A stretch of 64,000 nt of DNA from Latrodectus hesperus (Eukaryota > Arthropoda > Arachnida > Araneae > Theridiidae). The notes beneath the pieces were generated by a model. It saw nothing but the letters and a program-made list of their open reading frames with translations, had not been told where the DNA came from and searched no databases. Shown one piece after another: positions 62,689-64,000 of the stretch (position 1 is its first letter; each line of letters opens with the position of its first letter). The stretch lies in NCBI GenBank assembly GCA_037975125.1, contig CM075856.1, forward strand, positions 6,643,078 to 6,707,077, written 5' to 3'. A program made the position numbers and the translations under genes.

Positions 62689-62725
62689 ATGATTAGACAT
62701 CTTCTTAAAGTGGCAAATCTTGGTA
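62689..62725 (+). CDS. Candidate first exon of a gene running off the right edge
   Basis: ATG followed by ATTAGACATCTTCTTAAAGT gives MIRHLLKVANLG. The exon is then cut by a strong donor (GGTA|GTAAGTATT) at 62726, leaving phase 1. The short, basic, amphipathic-looking start would suit a mitochondrial targeting signal (inference). No second exon was found in the remaining 1.27 kb. The close TATA word makes the start uncertain, as noted for the promoter. Confidence 0.35.
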
Positions 62726-63374
62726 GTAAGTATTAAATTTATTTGATTGTTTATTACTCAAAATGACCTAAGAAATTATAAGTTAATTATGATTAAATTG
62801 TGTATCTCCATGAGTGAATAAATTGAAAATAATCAATAACTCAATATAAAAAAGTGCATTTTATACTACCTTAAATTAGTTAATATTTTCCGTTCTTATG
62901 TCTATTTTTGTATAGATAAAATTTTAATTATTATTTTATTCAAATTCTATAAAATCGTAGATAAACAGGATTTAAAAAAATAATAAATCAACCGGTAATA
63001 GTCCGAGTATAAGAAAATATAAACAAATACTCGTTCTTTCACCAACATATTTGGTATATATTCCCCTGTGAATGTTAACGTTGTTCAATTCTGGTCTTTT
63101 ACATGTCGGCGCGAAAGAAATTTAAATTAACCATTTACTTTGCTTAAATGATCTATCAAATACCGGTGGATCTCCTTTCAATCACTTATTGAAGAGCATT
63201 GAAATTTAATTTTCATCTTAGCCTAAGATATTTTATTACATTTTTGGAGACTTAAGTTATGGATAGCTTATAGTTTTCATTTGAAACATTTTAAGTTTTA
63301 AAAACGACGACAAAATGTTGAGTTTTATTTCTAAGTAGAAGAAAATATATTTCCTACATTTAATCTAAGGTTTG

Positions 63375-63520
63375 GTTTGTCCTTATTGGCCATTTTTTGC
63401 ACACAAGAGCTAATTAGACTGGAACCTACAGTATAAACTAAATTCTGAACCATTTTAAATATTCACACTTAAAATGAGAATCGAACCCATTAACCATTGA
63501 ATCGAAGACTTGGCCATTAA
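63375..63520 (-). repeat. SINE-like repeat, family B, inverted
   Basis: On the plus strand: TTGGCCATTTTTTGCACACA, AGAGCTAATTAGACTGGAAC, CTACAGTATAAACTA, then ATGAGAATCGAACCCATTAA, the complement of a B-box region. Block order equals that at 45185-45360. Confidence 0.7.
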
Positions 63521-64000
63521 CCATTTAGTTTCCAGCTCAGTGTTCTTATCCTAAACGACACAGAATAGAAATATATGAATTACTACCAATATAAAAATAT
63601 ACTCAATTATCAAATAATCGGATTAAGAATATATATTTAATAAGATTAATTAAATATATACTTTTAAACAGACGTCAAAAAATATAAAAGAGCATTTCTA
63701 AAAAAGTATTTTGCAGAAAAATCAATATACTTTCATAATATATTCACAATTTAGCATAATTTATTGCTATAAATATAAAAATTCATTGCTTATTAATTTA
63801 CTTTTCAGTAATCTTATAATTTTTAATGCATTACAAAACATCTTGTTTTAAAACATTTTAAAATTTTTATTTGTTTTAATTGAATTTTTATTGGTAGAGC
63901 AGTTAATTTTTCATACATTTTTATCAGAAATGATTTAGTCTACTCAAGTTTTGCATATTTTTAAACGCATATGAGGAACCACTTCAATGAATTTTAAAAA
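63521..64000. other. AT-rich DNA at the right edge
   Basis: Nothing was recognised. If the exon at 62689 is real, this is part of its first intron. Confidence 0.4.

Overview
This window looks like nuclear DNA of an arthropod with a large, AT-rich, repeat-laden genome. An orb-weaving spider is my best guess, but that is an inference. The reasons are short exons with consensus GT/AG sites separated by introns of 1-10 kb, very long (AT)n tracts, many Tc1/mariner relics, an RNase H-bearing LINE with a (CAA)n tail, and tRNA-derived SINEs. There are no bacterial-style operons, no CRISPR arrays and no complete single-exon host gene.

Layout. 1-2750: a tRNA-derived SINE ending in (CAA)n, then two diverged direct copies of a ~0.89 kb segment and a degenerate GTAG tract. 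5648-21355 (+): a four-exon gene for a 150-residue protein that I cannot name. Its introns hold a decayed LINE (6540-7740), a mariner deletion derivative (8063-8277), long CA and AT tracts, a SINE, a second LINE scrap (17171-17450) and a Tc1-like transposase fossil (19985-20480). 22285-25253: an inverted SINE, and a 778-bp hAT deletion derivative with an 8-bp target duplication. 28290-30770 (-): a Tc1-like transposase pseudogene split by a 5'-truncated LINE that carries its own 13-bp target duplication. 31255-32600: a SINE and another Tc1 relic. 34625-44636 (+): a second four-exon gene for a charged, probably helical 115-residue protein. Its introns hold a SINE abutting a perfect 130-bp inverted repeat, a GC-richer block and a 38-bp insertion between 15-bp direct repeats. 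45484-46556: a tandem array made from half of a mariner derivative, next to a full-length sibling. 48748-48960: a possible solo LTR. 52793-53865: a mariner-like transposase scrap and a LINE 3' end with a GAA-rich tail. 59316-60011: a third LINE copy with a 12-bp target duplication. 62500-62725: a possible promoter and first exon of a gene that would run off the right edge.

I found no evidence that the genes here form a pathway or a new multi-gene system. The clear stories are the history of transposon nesting, the LINE/SINE tail sharing, the mariner-derived array, the perfect palindrome, and two spliced genes whose families I do not recognise. Exon models rest on splice consensus and reading-frame continuity only. 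No transcript or homology search was available.
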